The notes: a model not told the origin generated them from the letters alone. Numbered from the stretch's first letter, positions 1 to 14,300 are shown. The stretch: DNA of 64,000 nucleotides from Cannabis sativa (GCF_029168945.1 NC_083608.1:21284136-21348135); one strand, 5' to 3'. A program made the numbers and translations.

Positions 1-1432
1 TAACCAATTCTCCGCCAGGTAACAGGGTTCCAAACCCTGACTCATATCTATCATAGGGTCTACCCAACTTACTAAAGATTCTGGCCGCCACATAAGAACG
101 TGTAGCCCCAGAATCAAACAACACTGAATAAAGCGAGTCGTTAATAAGAATCTGACCTGTAACAACTGATGGGCTGGCATCTGCATCAGCCTGCGTGATC
201 GCGAACACCCTGGCTGGAGTGGGCATCGCCGGAGCTCTCGGTGCCTACGGCGGAGCTGGGGACATTCCCTCTTGAAGTGCCCGGGCATGCCACAATGAAA
301 GCATCCCTGCCCCTTGCACTCTCCCCGATGATGCCTCTTGCAGATAGGGCACTCGGGATAGGAGAAGCGAGTCTCATTACCACCAGGACGACTCCCTCTG
401 TTCTGGTTCCCCCGGAACCTCTTGTTCTGACTCGAGCCGCCGGAAGCAGTGGGTGCCCTCTTCCTCTGATCAATGGCCGAACCACTACTCCCCCTGCTAA
501 AGCCTGATGCAGGAGGGGTAGGAGCTCCGCCACCAACCGGAGTACTGGCTGCATCTGACATACATCCCACTGCGCCCTCAGCTCGCAGTGCCTTCTCCAC
601 CATCTGAGCGTAGGTGGTGCTGTCGTCAGTGGTAATCATCAGGTCATGCCTGATCTTGGGATTCAACCCGTCCAGATACTTCTCCTTCCTGCTGAAGTCG
701 GTCGGCACAATACCCGAGGCTAACCTCGCCAACCGGTCAAACTGAGTTGTATACTCAGTGACACTCATGTTCTCCCGCTGGGTCAGGTGAACGAATTCCT
801 TTCTCTTGGCGCTTCTAACCGCCTCGTTGTAGTACTTCGCGTTGAAAAGTTCCTGGAACCTCTCCCAAGTCATGGTGGTGACATCGTGAATCTGAGACAC
901 CATGTCCCACCATACCAGGGCATCCTCCTGGAACTGAAATGTGGCGCACACCACTCTGTCGTTGCCGGTGACACCCATAAAGTTCAAGATTCTGGTGATC
1001 ACCGTAAGCCACTGCTCGGCTTTCGACACATCTGGACCTCCCAGGAATACCGGAGGTGCTTGCTTCCGGAACCGCTCATACAAAGGTTCCAATCTGTGGG
1101 CCGCCACTACCATCTCGGCCTGGGCAGCAGGGGCAGGTGCCGCTGGAACTACTGGCACTGGAACTGCAGGAGCACCCTGCTGTCTCAACCTCTGTATCTC
1201 GAGGTCTTGCTCTTCGATTCTGGCTTGCATCTCCGCAAACCGTAACTCCCAGTTCGGGGCTCCCTGATCGGCTGGGGGAGCCTGGGCAGCCTGTGGCGGG
1301 TTCTCATCACCCCGACCACGAGCCCTGCCTCGGGGACCTCTACCTCGGCCCCTAGCAGGTGGGGCGAGCTCCCCGTCCCTGATTCGACCCTACGGAGTTG
1401 CCCTGACTCCTCGTGGTCCGCCTGGCGTCCAT
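1..1432 (-). pseudogene. Partial gag and start of protease, leftmost array copy
   Basis: This is the 5' part of a gag-pol gene cut by the window edge. The ATG at 1430-1432 (minus) opens with the same residues, MDARRTT, as the other copies. The product has an Arg/Gly-rich N-terminus, a short coiled-coil-like Glu/Arg stretch, the gag core, and a C-x2-C-x4-H-x4-C zinc knuckle near 273-315. Relative to the copy at 4012-8699 it lacks one base near 245-250, which shifts frame between the knuckle and the protease. It also differs near 1360-1375, where a Gln-rich stretch is altered. Both sites contain CTG/CAG trinucleotides (see findings). 1433-1698 is the untranslated leader. Gag would form the cytoplasmic particle that packages the element RNA. 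Confidence 0.85.
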
Positions 1433-1698
1433 CTAGCTAGAACCGCCTGCGAAACCAAGAGTTGGCATATCAGGTCGTATTCAGGGCGAGCTTACTAATG
1501 CCGCTTAATTTGGAAATTAGAAATGAAACATGCGCCTATTCTACTATCAGGCTACTAACATGCTTCCTAACAGGCTTTTCTTTTTCATAACTGAATAAAA
1601 TAAACTACTAAAGCAATAAAGGCTTACTGAACCGTGAACCGAGCTAACTGCTGATGATGATTGTACATGTCGTGACGATCTTCGGAAGACAACCTGGC

Positions 1699-1711
1699 GG
1701 CTCTGATACCA
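1699..1711 (-). other. Primer-binding site, initiator Met tRNA
   Basis: On the minus strand this reads TGGTATCAGAGCC, complementary to the 3' end of plant initiator Met tRNA. It starts 3 bases inside the LTR edge at 1715. It primes minus-strand DNA synthesis. Confidence 0.93.
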
Positions 1712-1714
1712 AAT

Positions 1715-4010
1715 TGTAACACCCTAACTAACTTAGGCGTATTACGTGATTTTTAAACGTACTGTGCAGCTCGTTGCTAATCAACGAGGTTTATGGAAAA
1801 ACGTGATTAATTAAAATTTTGCTTCTTCATTAACTTATAAACCATTTTACAAAAAGTTACGGGATCCCGATTTATAAAATATTTACAAACGTTTTCACTG
1901 TTCAACTTTTACATCAAAATAAAGTCGTCTAACGACAATTACAAAATCTCAGCCGTCGTCCCGAGGATCGTACGCTCCAGGCCTAACCGCCCCGACATGT
2001 ACAATCCCATAAGCTCGCTCACGGTCCATCAGCAACTGCCTTGCCTTTACCTACACATGCAACGTAAGCTGTGAGTCGACAGACTCAGTAAGAAAAGCAT
2101 AATAATATCATACATAAAACTGACTGCCGTGTCCAACACGATGCCGAGTCCCGCTTACCGCCATGTCCAACATGGTACCGAGCACTACCGCCATGTCCAA
2201 CATGGTGCGAGTTTTGAACGTTCGGGGGACGGTACTATTGACACGTAACAACTGATCGGTCGAGCCGGTCATACTCATTTCTTGGTCATACTCCGGCTGT
2301 ACCGACGTGTTACTATATCCTCCCGATCGGTCGAGCCGGTCATACTCATTGCTGGTCATACTCCAGCCTGTACCGACGGGATACGTCAATAGCACGGAAC
2401 CACCAACCAAGTGTCAGCCTGATCGGTCAAACCGGTCATACTCCGGCTGCTGGTCATACTCCAGCCTGTACCGACGTGACAGGGTTGGATGGTTCGAAGC
2501 CTAATACATATCTAATGTAATCTAACAGGCTTCCTACATGCACGCTAAACATGTAATCTACATATGCATCTTGTTATACTAATCTTACGGATTCCGATTT
2601 CGGGTGTGCTTAGGTCAACCTGACTGGAACTGAAGCTGAACGGCGGATTACTGGCTCCTAAACCATAAAAATCACAACGCTATAAGCGATATGCTAAATC
2701 ACTTCCCGGGGACTAAAACTCGAAACTAAAAGTTTCCCTATCGATAAAAAGCATGGCAATACCCCTAAAAACCCAAAAACGAGGAAAACTAGGGTTCGGA
2801 AAAATCCCCCATCCGGAAGTCCGGTTGCCCAACCGGAATTCCGGTTCTGGGAAAATCTGAACCCCCATCCGGAATTCCGGATGCTCAACCGGAATTCCGG
2901 TTCCTCGCAGGCAGCAACCAAAATTTCCCATATCTTGACCAATTCGAACCCAATTGATCCCAAACTTTCCAGACCTCCTCTATAGGTCCTAAATGACCAT
3001 TCCAAGGCCTCAAACCTACCCAGAAACCTCACAAGCAAAATTCACCATTAAAGACCAAGCTTTGAGTTCAAGAACTCAAACTTGGTTAAACCCACTAACA
3101 TGCATCCCAGCCTAGTTAATTCTACTTAACTAAGCATATAATCACCTCAGAAAACATACAGAAACACCCAACAATTTCACAGCAACATATTCACACATTT
3201 TCCTTCAAAAATCATACTTTTTCACATACAAATTAAGAGCTTGAACAATCCTAACTAACAAGCAATCAAACAACTCAATCATCATCAAAATAATCATGCT
3301 TTGAACCCTAGAAAAATAACAAAACCACAGCAGCAACAAATACTCAAAACTCATGCATGCATCATCATTTTTCACATAGTTTTTCAAGAAATTAAAGGAG
3401 GAGAGACATGAACCAACCTAGCTTGAGATGAACCCTAAGAGATGATGAACAACAAGCCAAAATCCAAGGAGAAAAATCCCCTCCTTGCTGCACAAGGTTT
3501 GGCCGAAAGAGAGAGAGAGAGTTGTGTGTGTGTGAGTTTTTGAAATTTCCTTTAAAATGACTAAGTGTTGAAAATGTGAGTAAAAGAGAATAAAAGCCAT
3601 ATATCACATTTATTTCAGCCAAATAATCACATAAATAATTATTTATTTTCCAATTAATAAATCATACAAAACAAAACACTAATGGGGCAAAAAGACCATT
3701 TTGCCTCCACCATAAAATCACATAATTCATACTAAAGGGGTATTTTTGGGACATTCTAAATTCCGGCCATTCCCGACATTCCCAATGTCTAAACCCGTCC
3801 CCAAAATACTAACATACTAAGTTGTGATTTACCGAGCCAAACGCCTTCGCGTTCCAAAATACCGGACACCGGAAATGCGAAATATAAAAACTGCTGATAA
3901 CATACTCATGCATAACTGAATTCCATAATAAATTATTTAAATAGCTATAAATAATTTCCTGATTAACATAATTAACTGCTAATTTCCAAATTAACTAAGC
4001 GGGCTTTACA
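1715..4010 (-). repeat. Gypsy LTR, copy 1
   Basis: 2296 bp, bounded by TG...CA. It is the 3' LTR of the partial left copy's right-hand neighbour (4011-8981) and also the 5' LTR of the partial left copy. It carries three subrepeats of a roughly 57-bp unit containing GGTCATACTCC and TGTACCGACG (about 2225-2480), short repeats of GCCATGTCCAACATGG (2150-2210), and several CCGGAATTCCGG palindromes (2818-2912). 3500-3540 holds short GA and TG runs. It differs from the other two LTRs mostly at CTG/CAG sites. Confidence 0.93.
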
Positions 4011-4030
4011 ACTATCCCCCCCTTAAAAGG
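4011..4030 (-). other. Polypurine tract of gypsy copy
   Basis: On the minus strand a run of seven G flanked by A lies directly upstream of the LTR edge at 4010. It is the plus-strand DNA primer. The pol stop codon TAG (4012-4014) lies just after the G run, one base from the LTR. Confidence 0.85.
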
Positions 4031-7000
4031 ATTTCGTCCCCGAAATCTAACCTGAATAACTCTGGATATTGAGCTCGCATATCTGATTCTAGCTCCCAGG
4101 TGGCTTCTTCCACCTTACTGTTTCTCCAGAGAACCTTGACCAACGCTATGGTCTTATTCCGAAGGACTTTATCCTTTCTATCCAGGATCTGCACTGGCTG
4201 TTCTTCATAAGACATATCTGACTGAAGCTGAAGGCTCTCATAACTGAGTATATGAGAGGGGTCTGAAACGTATTTTCTCAACATTGAGACATGAAATACG
4301 TTGTGCACTGCTGATAACGCTGGAGGCAATGCTAACCGATATGCCACTTGACCTATCTTCTCGAGAATCTCGAAAGGTCCTGTAAACCTAGGGCATAACT
4401 TGCCTCTTTTCCCGAAACGTTTAATCCCCTTCATCGGAGATACTCGTAAAAACACATGGTCCCCTACTCGGAACTCAACATCTCTACGTTTCGGATCTGC
4501 GTAACTCTTCTGTCTGCTCTGGGAGGCAAGCATTCTAGCTTTAATTTTCTCTATTGCCTCATTGGTCCGCTGAACTGACTCCGGACCTAGGTATTTCCTC
4601 TCCCCTGTCTCATCCCAGTGGATAGGGGATCTGCACTTCCTACCGTACAACAGTTCATAGGGTGCCATTCCTATTGTACTCTGATAACTGTTGTTGTACG
4701 AAAACTCTATTAACGGTAGGTATTTATTCCATGAACCCTCAAAGTCCATAACACAGGCTCTCAGCATATCCTCCAATATCTGAATTGTCCTTTCGGACTG
4801 ACCATCTGTCTGAGGATGAAATGCTGTACTGAATTTTAGCTTCGTACCCATTGCCCGTTGCAAACTTTGCCAAAATTTGGAGGTGAATTTCGGATCCCTG
4901 TCCGAAACAATAGACTTCGGTACCCCGTGAAGTCTCATTATCTCCCTGACATATAACTCTGCCAACTGATCCACTGTAAACGTCGTTCTGACCGGCAGAA
5001 AATGAGCAGATTTCGTAAATCGGTCCACCACTACCCAGATGGAATCATACATACCCGTGGTCCTAGGTAACCCGACCACAAAGTCCATAGTAATATCCTC
5101 CCATTTCCATTCTGGTAGGGTTAGAGGCTGCAACAACCCTGCTGGTCTCTGATGTTCAGCCTTGATCTGCTGACACGTGAGGCATCTCGAAACGAATTCT
5201 ACCAAATTCTTCTTCATACCGCTCCACCAGAAGTACGGTTTCAAATCTTGGTACATCTTGGTGGTGCCGGGATGTAGAGAATATGGAGTAGAATGAGCCT
5301 CCTCAAAGATCTCGTTTCTCAAGTCCACACTGTTTGGGACACAAACCCTGGCTTTATACAACAGCATCCCACTATCTGACACTGAAAAGTCTTTGGCTTG
5401 ACCAGCCAATACCTCATCTCGGATCTTCACTAATTCCGGATCTGTCGTCTGAGCAACCTTTATTCTTTCTAACAGATCAGATTGCAGCGTTAAGTTGTGA
5501 AGCTGACCTACCACAAACTCAATGCTGGATCTAACCATATCCTCTGCTAGCTGAGGTGAGATCTGAACCATGCTAGCTACCTGCCCGGGACCCTTTCTAC
5601 TCAGGGCATCGGCCACTACATTGGCTTTTCCGGGATGATAGAGGATCTCGCAATCATAATCCTTCACTAACTCCAACCAACGCCTTTGTCTCATGTTCAA
5701 ATCTTTCTGCGTAAAGAAATATTTGAGACTTTTATGGTCGGTATAGATCTCGCACTTCTCACCATACAAGTAATGCCGCCAAATCTTTAGTGCAAAAACC
5801 ACTGCGGCCAATTCTAAATCATGAGTCGGGTATCGCTGTTCATAATCCTTTAACTGACGGGAGGCGTAAGCGATAACCCGATCGGCTTGCATCAATACGC
5901 ACCCCAAACCCTGTTTGGATGCGTCACAATAGACCACGAACTTCTCCTCGTCCGAAGGCAAAGCTAGTACCGGAGCAGTAATCAACCTCTGTTTCAGCTC
6001 CTGAAAACTAGCTTCGCATTTATCTGACCAGATAAATCGCTGATTCTTCTTTGTAAGCTCGGTTAGGGGCATTGAAATTTTGGAGAACCCCTCCACGAAC
6101 CTACGGTAGTACCCAGCTAATCCCAAAAAGCTTCGATCTCATCCTTGTCTTCGGTCTCGGCCAATCCCTGACAGATTCAATCTTCCCGGGATCCACCTTG
6201 ATCCCATCTTTACTCACTATGTGCCCTAGGAAGGACACCTGAGACAACCAGAACTCACATTTCTTGAACTTGGCGTAAAGTCTATGTTCTCGAAGTCGTT
6301 GCAGTACCATCTGAAGATGTAACTCATGCTCCTCTTCTGACTGAGAGTACACGAGGATGTCGTCGATAAACACAATTACACAGATATCGAGGAAATCCTT
6401 GAATACTCTATTCATCAGGTCCATGAATGCTGCAGGAGCATTGGTTAGTCCGAATGACATAACCAGGAACTCGTAGTGTCCATACCTAGTGCGGAAAGCC
6501 GTCTTTGGAATGTCCTCCTCTCGGATCCTCAACTGATGATAACCCGAACGGAGATCAATCTTAGAAAAGACCGTCTTCCCCGAAGGCCGATCGAACAAGT
6601 CATCGATCCTAGGTAATGGATATTTATTCTTCACCGTCAGCTTGTTCAACTCTCTGTAGTCGATGCACATCCTCATAGATCCATCCTTCTTCTTCACGAA
6701 CAAAACCGGGGCTCCCCATGGTGACACACTGGGCCGAATGAACCCTATATCAAGCAACCCTTGGAGCTGAATCTTTAATTCCTTAAGTTCAGCTGGAGCC
6801 ATCCTATACGGGGCTTTAGAGACCGGATCCACCCCTGGTGCCAAGTCAATCACGAAGTCAATCTCCCGCTGAGGTGGTAACCCTGGAAGTTCTTCGGGAA
6901 AAACGTCCAAAAATTCCCGAACCACGCTGATGTCCTCTGGCCGAATGGTGTCTGGCCGAGTGGTGTCCACCACCACGGCCAGAAACCCTAAGCACCCACC

Positions 7001-8699
7001 GTGCAATAATTCTCTCGGCCGACATAGCCGAGATCACCGGGATCCGAGATCCACGAACCGAACCCACAAATACGAACGGTTCTTCACTTTCCGGTTGGAA
7101 GACCACCATCTTCCTCTTGCAATCAATGCTCGCCGAATATTTAGATAGGAAATCCATTCCTAAAATAATATCAAATTCGACTAAGCTCATCTCTATCAGA
7201 TCAGCGCTCAACTCTCTACCATCTATCCTGATCGGCATAGACCTAATCCACCTATTGGAGATAACCAATTCTCCGCCAGGTAACAGGGTTCCAAACCCTG
7301 ACTCATATCTATCATAGGGTCTACCCAACTTACTAAAGATTCTGGCCGCCACATAAGAACGTGTAGCCCCAGAATCAAACAGCACTGAAATAAACGAGTC
7401 GTTAATAAGAATCTGACCTGTAACAACTGATGGGCTGGCATCTGCATCAGCCTGCGTGATCGCGAATACCCTGGCTGGAGTGGGCATCGCTGGAGCTCTC
7501 GGTGCCTCTGGCCGGAGCTGGGGACATTCCCTCTTGAAGTGCCCGGGCATGCCACAATGAAAGCATCCCTGCCCCTTGCACTCTCCCCGATGATGCCTCT
7601 TGCAGATAGGGCACTCGGGATAGGAGAAGCGAGTCTCATTACCACCAGGACGACTCCCTCTGTTCTGGTTCCCCCGGAACCGCTTGTTCTGACTCGAGCC
7701 GCCGGAAGCAGTGGGTGCCCTCTTCCTCTGATCAATGGCCGAACCACTACTCCCCCTGCTAAAGCCTGATGCAGGAGGGGTAGGAGCTCCGCCACCAACC
7801 GGAGTACTGGCTGAATCTGACATACATCCCACTGCGCCCTCAGCTCGCAGTGCCTTCTCCACCATCTGAGCGTAGGTGGTGCTGTCGTCAGTGGTAATCA
7901 TCAGGTCATGCCTGATCTTGGGATTCAACCCGTCCAGATACTTCTCCTTCCTACTGAAGTCGGTCGGCACAATACCCGAGGCTAACCTCGCCAACCGGTC
8001 AAACTGAGTTGTATACTCAGTGACACTCATGTTCTCCCGCTGGGTCAGGTGAACGAATTCCTTTCTCTTGGCGCTTCTAACCGCCTCGTTGTAGTACTTC
8101 GCGTTGAAAAGTTCCTGGAACCTCTCCCAAGTCATGGTGGTGACATCGTGAATCTGAGACACCATGTCCCACCATACCAGGGCATCCTCCTGGAACTGAA
8201 ATGTGGCGCACACCACTCTGTCGTTGCCGGTGACACCCATAAAGTTCAAGATTCTGGTGATCACCGTAAGCCACTGCTCGGCTTTCGACACATCCGGACC
8301 TCCCAGGAATACCGGAGGTGCTTGCTTCCGGAACCGCTCATACAAAGGTTCCAATCTGTGGGCCGCCACTACCATCTCGGCCTGGGCAGCAGGGGCAGGT
8401 GCCGCTGGAACTACTGGCACTGGAACTGCAGGAGCACCCTGCTGTCTTAACCTCTGTATCTCGAGGTCTTGCTCTTCGATTCTGGCTTGCATCTCCGCAA
8501 ACCGTAACTCCCAGTTCGGGGCTCCCTGATCGGCTGGGGGAGCCTGGGCAGCCTGTGGCGGGTTCTCATCACCCCGACCACGAGCCCTGCCTCGGGGACC
8601 TCTACCTCGGCCCCTAGCAGGTGGGGGAAACTGAGCTCCCTGTCCCTGATTCGACCCTACGGAGTTGCCCTGACTCCTCGTGGTCCGCCTGGCGTCCAT
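4012..8699 (-). pseudogene. Ty3/gypsy gag-pol polyprotein with two frameshifts
   Basis: The gene is about 1562 codons from the ATG at 8697-8699 to TAG at 4012-4014. In order it encodes gag with a zinc knuckle [14 protein letters not shown]; aspartic protease ([12 protein letters not shown], near 7340-7375); RT ([15 protein letters not shown]; catalytic [10 protein letters not shown] near 6345-6375); RNase H ([35 protein letters not shown]); integrase with an HHCC zinc module (ending CLTCQQIK) and DDE residues in [17 protein letters not shown] and a later E; and a chromodomain-like tail ending near QYPELF. Two single-base changes split it into three frames: an extra base at about 7015-7021 before RT, and a fifth A in a run at 6125-6129 between RT and RNase H. 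The copy at 11290-15979 is open at both sites. Otherwise the protein is well preserved, so the breaks are recent or are sequence errors. Confidence 0.93.
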
Positions 8700-8965
8700 C
8701 TAGCTAGAACCGCCTGCGAAACCAAGAGTTGGCATATCAGGTCGTATTCAGGGCGAGCTTACTAATGCCGCTTAATTTGGAAATTAGAAATGAAACATGC
8801 GCCTATTCTACTATCAGGCTACTAACATGCTTCCTAACAGACTTTTCTTTTTCATAACTGAATAAAATAAACTACTAAAGCAATAAAGGCTTACTGAACC
8901 GTGAACCGAGCTAACTGCTGATGATGATTGTACATGTCGTGACGATCTTCGGAAGACAACCTGGC

Positions 8966-8978
8966 GGCTCTGATACCA
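8966..8978 (-). other. Primer-binding site, initiator Met tRNA
   Basis: Same 13-base match to initiator Met tRNA as in the other copies, three bases from the LTR edge at 8982. The leader between it and the gag ATG is 8700-8965. Confidence 0.93.
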
Positions 8979-8981
8979 AAT

Positions 8982-11288
8982 TGTAACACCCTAACTAACT
9001 TAGGCGTATTACGTGATTTTTAAACGTACTGTGCAGCTCGTTGCTAATCAACGAGGTTTATGGAAAAACGTGATTAATTAAAATTTTGCTTCTTCATTAA
9101 CTTATAAACCATTTTACAAAAAGTTACGGGATCCCGATTTATAAAATATTTACAAACGTTTTCACTGTTCAACTTTTACATCAAAATAAAGTCGTCTAAC
9201 GACAATTACAAAATCTCAGCCGTGCTGTCCCGAGGATCGTACGCTCCAGGCCTAACCGCCCCGACATGTACAATCCCATAAGCTCGCTCACGGTCCATCA
9301 GCAACTGCCTTGCCTTTACCTACACATGCAACGTAAACTGTGAGTCGACAGACTCAGTAAGAAAAGCATAATAATATCATACATAAAACTGACTGCCGTG
9401 TCCAACACGATACTGAGTCCCGCTACTGCCATGTCCAACATGGTACTGAGCACTACTGCCATGTCCAACATGGTACTGAGTTTTGAACGTTCAGGGGACG
9501 GTACTATTGACACGTAACAACCTGATCGGTCGAACCGGTCATACTCCGGCTGCTGGTCATACTCCAGCCTGTACCGACGTGTTACTATATCCTCCTGATC
9601 GGTCGAACCGGTCATACTCCGGCTGCTGGTCATACTCCAACCTGTACCGACGGGATACGTCAATAGCACGGAACCACCAACCAAGTGTCAGCCTGATCGG
9701 TCAAACCGGTCATACTCCGGCTGCTGGTCATACTCCAGCCTGTACCGACGTGACAGGGTTGGATGGTTCGAAGCCTAATACATATCTAATGTAATCTAAC
9801 AGGCTTCCTACATGCACGCTAAACATGTAATCTACATATGCATACTGTTATACTAATCTTACCTGGATTCCGATTTCAGGTGTGCCGGTCAACCTGACTG
9901 GAACTGAAGCTGAACGGCGGATTACTGGCTCCTAAACCATAAAAATCACAACGCTATAAGCGATATGCTAAATCACTTCCCGGGGACTAAAACTCGAAAC
10001 TAAAAGTTTCCCTATCGATAAAAAGCATGGCAATACCCCTAAAAACCCAAAAACGAGGAAAACTAGGGTTCGGAAAAATCCCCCATCCGGAAGTCCGGTT
10101 GCCCAACCGGAATTCCGGTTCTGGGAAAATCTGAACCCCCATCCGGAATTCCGGATGCTCAACCGGAATTCCGGTTCCTCGCAGGCAGCAACCAAAATTT
10201 CCCATATCTTGACCAATTCGAACCCAATTGATCCCAAACTTTCCAGACCTCCTCTATAGGTCCTAAATGACCATTCCAAGGCCTCAAACCTACCCAGAAA
10301 CCTCACAAGCAAAATTCACCATTAAAGACCAAGCTTTGAGTTCAAGAACTCAAACTTGGTTAAACCCACTAACATGCATCCCAGCCTAGTTAATTCTACT
10401 TAACTAAGCATATAATCACCTCAGAAAACATACAGAAACACCCAACAATTTCACAGCAACATATTCACACATTTTCCTTCAAAAATCATACTTTTTCACA
10501 TACAAATTAAGAGCTTGAACAATCCTAACTAACAAGCAATCAAACAACTCAATCATCATCAAAATAATCATGCTTTGAACCCTAGAAAAATAACAAAACC
10601 ACGAAAGAAGAATAAATACTCAAAACTCATGCATGCATCATCATTTTTCACATAGTTTTTCAAGAAATTAAAGGAGGAGAGACATGAACCAACCTAGCTT
10701 GAGATGAACCCTAAGAGATGATGAACAACAAGCCAAAATCCAAGGAGAAAAATCCCCTCCTTGCTGCACAAGGTTTGGCCGAAAGAGAGAGAGAGAGTTG
10801 TGTGTGTGTGAGTTTTTGAAATTTCCTTTAAAATGACTAAGTGTTGAAAATGTGAGTAAAAGAGAATAAAAGCCATATATCACATTTATTTCAGCCAAAT
10901 AATCACATAAATAATTATTTATTTTCCAATTAATAAATCATACAAAACAAAACACTAATGGGGCAAAAAGACCATTTTGCCCCTCCACCATAAAATCACA
11001 TAATTCATACTAAAGGGGTATTTTTGGGACATTCTAAATTCCCGGCCATTCCCGACATTCCCAATGTCTAAACCCGTCCCCAAAATACTAACATACTAAG
11101 TTGTGATTTCTACTGAGCCAAACGCCGCGTTCCAAAATACCGGACACCGGAAATGCGAAATATAAAAACTGCTGATAACATACTCATGCATAACTGAATT
11201 CCATAATAAATTATTTAAATAGCTATAAATAATTTCCTGATTAACATAATTAACTGCTAATTTCCAAATTAACTAAGCGGGCTTTACA
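8982..11288 (-). repeat. Gypsy LTR, copy 2 (shared by both complete units)
   Basis: 2307 bp, TG...CA. It serves as 5' LTR for 4011-8981 and 3' LTR for 11289-16259. Three subrepeats of the GGTCATACTCC-containing unit lie at 9521-9755. At 10600-10615 it has a sequence starting CACGAAAGAAG where the other LTRs have CACAGCAGCAAC, again a change at CAG sites. Confidence 0.93.
9521..9755. repeat. LTR-internal tandem subrepeats
   Basis: Three units, each running from TGATCGGTC(G/A)AACCGG through two GGTCATACTCC boxes to CTGTACCGACG, spaced about 73 and 95 bp apart. Equivalent arrays lie at about 2240-2480 and 16800-17030, so the repeats are part of the LTR. Such repeats in a U3 region often carry promoter elements; that role is inference. 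Confidence 0.8.
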
Positions 11289-11308
11289 ACTATCCCCCCC
11301 TTAAAAGG
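11289..11308 (-). other. Polypurine tract of gypsy copy
   Basis: Seven-G purine run on the minus strand immediately upstream of the LTR edge at 11288, identical to the one at 4011-4030. It overlaps the end of pol. Confidence 0.85.
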
Positions 11309-14300
11309 ATTTCGTCCCCGAAATCTAACCTGAATAACTCTGGATATTGAGCTCGCATATCTGATTCTAGCTCCCAGGTGGCTTCTTCCACCTTACTGTT
11401 TCTCCAGAGAACCTTGACCAACGCTATGGTCTTATTCCGAAGGACTTTATCCTTTCTATCCAGGATCTGCACTGGCTGTTCTTCATAAGACATATCTGAC
11501 TGAAGCTGAAGGCTCTCATAACTGAGTATATGAGAGGGGTCTGAAACGTATTTTCTCAACATTGAGACATGAAATACGTTGTGCAATCGCCGATAACGCC
11601 TGGAGGCAATGCTAACCGATATGCCACTTGACCTATCTTCTCGAGAATCTCGAAAGGTCCTGTAAACCTAGGGCATAACTTGCCTCTTTTCCCGAAACGT
11701 TTAATCCCCTTCATCGGAGATACTCGTAAAAACACATGGTCCCCTACTCGGAACTCAACATCTCTACGTTTCGGATCTGCGTAACTCTTCTGTCCGCTTC
11801 CGGGAGGCAAGCATTCTAGCTTTAATTTTCTCTATTGCCTCATTGGTCCGCCGAACCGACTCGGACCTAGGTATTTCCTCTCCCCTGTCTCATCCCAGTG
11901 GATAGGGGATCTGCACTTCCTACCGTACAACAGTTCATAGGGTGCCATTCCTATTGTACTCTGATAACTGTTGTTGTACGAAAACTCTATTAACGGTAGG
12001 TATTTATTCCATGAACCCTCAAAGTCCATAACACAGGCTCTCAGCATATCCTCCAATATCTGAATTGTCCTTTCTGACTGACCATCTGTCTGAGGATGAA
12101 ATGCTGTACTGAATTTTAGCTTCGTACCCATTGCCCGTTGCAAACTTTGCCAAAATTTGGAGGTGAATTTCGGATCCCTGTCCGAAACAATAGACTTCGG
12201 TACCCCGTGAAGTCTCATTATCTCCCTGACATATAACTCTGCCAACTGATCCACTGTAAACGTCGTTCTGACCGGCAGAAAATGAGCAGATTTCGTAAAT
12301 CGGTCCACCACTACCCAGATGGAATCATACATACCCGTGGTCCTAGGTAACCCGACCACAAAGTCCATAGTAATATCCTCCCATTTCCATTCTGGTAGGG
12401 TTAGAGGCTGCAACAACCCCGTTGGTCTACGATGTTCAGCCTTGATCTGCTGACACGTGAGGCATCTCGAAACGAATTCTACCAAATTCTTCTTCATACC
12501 GCTCCACCAGAAGTACGGTTTCAAATCTTGGTACATCTTGGTGGTGCCGGGATGTAGAGAATATGGAGTAGAATGAGCCTCCTCAAAGATCTCGTTTCTC
12601 AAGTCCACACTGTTTGGGACACAAACCCTGGCTTTATACAACAGCATCCCACTATCTGACACTGAAAAGTCTTTGGCTTGACCAGCCAATACCTCATCTC
12701 GGATCTTCACTAATTCGGATCCGTCGTCCGAGCAACCTTTATTCTTTCTAACCGTATCGAGTTGCGGCGTTAAGTTGTGAAGCCGACCTACCACAAACTC
12801 AATGTCGGATCTAACCATATCCTCTCGCTAGGCGAGGTGAGATCCGAACCATGCTAGCTACCCGCCCGGACCACTTTCTACTCAGGGCATCGGCCACTAC
12901 ATTGGCTTTTCCGGGATGATAGAGGATCTCGCAATCATAATCCTTCACTAACTCCAACCAACGCCTTTGTCTCATGTTCAAATCTTTCTGCGTAAAGAAA
13001 TATTTGAGACTTTTATGGTCGGTATAGATCTCGCACTTCTCACCATACAAGTAATGCCGCCAAATCTTTAGTGCAAAAACCACTGCGGCCAATTCTAAAT
13101 CATGAGTCGGGTATCGCTGTTCATAATCCTTTAACTGACGGGAGGCGTAAGCGATAACCCGATCGGCTTGCATCAATACGCACCCCAAACCCTGTTTGGA
13201 TGCGTCACAATAGACCACGAACTTCTCCTCGTCCGAAGGCAAAGCTAGTACGGAGCGGTAATCAACCTCGTTTCGGCTCACGAAAACTAGCTTCGCATTT
13301 ATACCGACCGGATAAATCGCCGATTCTTCTTTGTAAGCTCGGTTAGGGGCATTGAAATTTTGGAGAACCCCTCCACGAACCTACGGTAGTACCCGGCTAA
13401 TCCCAAAAGCTTCGATCTCATCATCGTCTTCGGTCTCGGCCAATCCCTGACAGATTCAATCTTCCCGGGATCCACCTTGATCCCATCTTTACTCACTATG
13501 TGCCCTAGGAAGGACACCTGAGACAACCAGAACTCACATTTCTTGAACTTGGCGTAAAGTCTATGTTCTCGAAGTCGTTGCAGTACCATCTGAAGATGTA
13601 ACTCATGCTCCTCTTCTGACTGAGAGTACACGAGGATGTCGTCGATAAACACAATTACACAGATATCGAGGAAATCCTTGAATACTCTATTCATCAGGTC
13701 CATGAATGCTGCAGGAGCATTGGTTAGTCCGAATGACATAACCAGGAACTCGTAGTGTCCATACCTAGTGCGGAAAGCCGTCTTTGGAATGTCCTCCTCT
13801 CGGATCCTCAACTGATGATAACCCGAACGGAGATCAATCTTAGAAAAGACCGTCTTCCCCTGAAGCTGATCGAACAAGTCATCGATCCTAGGTAATGGAT
13901 ATTTATTCTTCACCGTCAGCTTGTTCAACTCTCTGTAGTCGATGCACATCCTCATAGATCCATCCTTCTTCTTCACGAACAAAACCGGGGCTCCCCATGG
14001 TGACACACTGGGCCGAATGAACCCTATATCAAGCAACCCTTGGAGCTGAATCTTTAATTCCTTAAGTTCAGCTGGAGCCATCCTATACGGGGCTTTAGAG
14101 ACCGGATCCACCCCTGGTGCCAAGTCAATCACGAAGTCAATCTCCCGCTGAGATGGTAACCCTGGAAGTTCTTCGGGAAAAACGTCCAAAAATTCCCGAA
14201 CCACGCTGATGTCCTCTGGCCGAATGGTGTCTGGCCGAGTGGTGTCCACCACCACGGCCAGAAACCCTAAGCACCCACCGTGCAATAATTCTCTCGCTGA

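Noticed and set aside
241..1355. Plus-strand open frames over gag
   Set aside because: They lie antisense to the conserved gag frame, recur in every copy, and have no known motif; they follow from GC-rich codon use on the other strand.
1699..1711. Possible tRNA gene fragment beside the LTR
   Set aside because: Only the 13-base primer complement is present; there is no cloverleaf or internal promoter.
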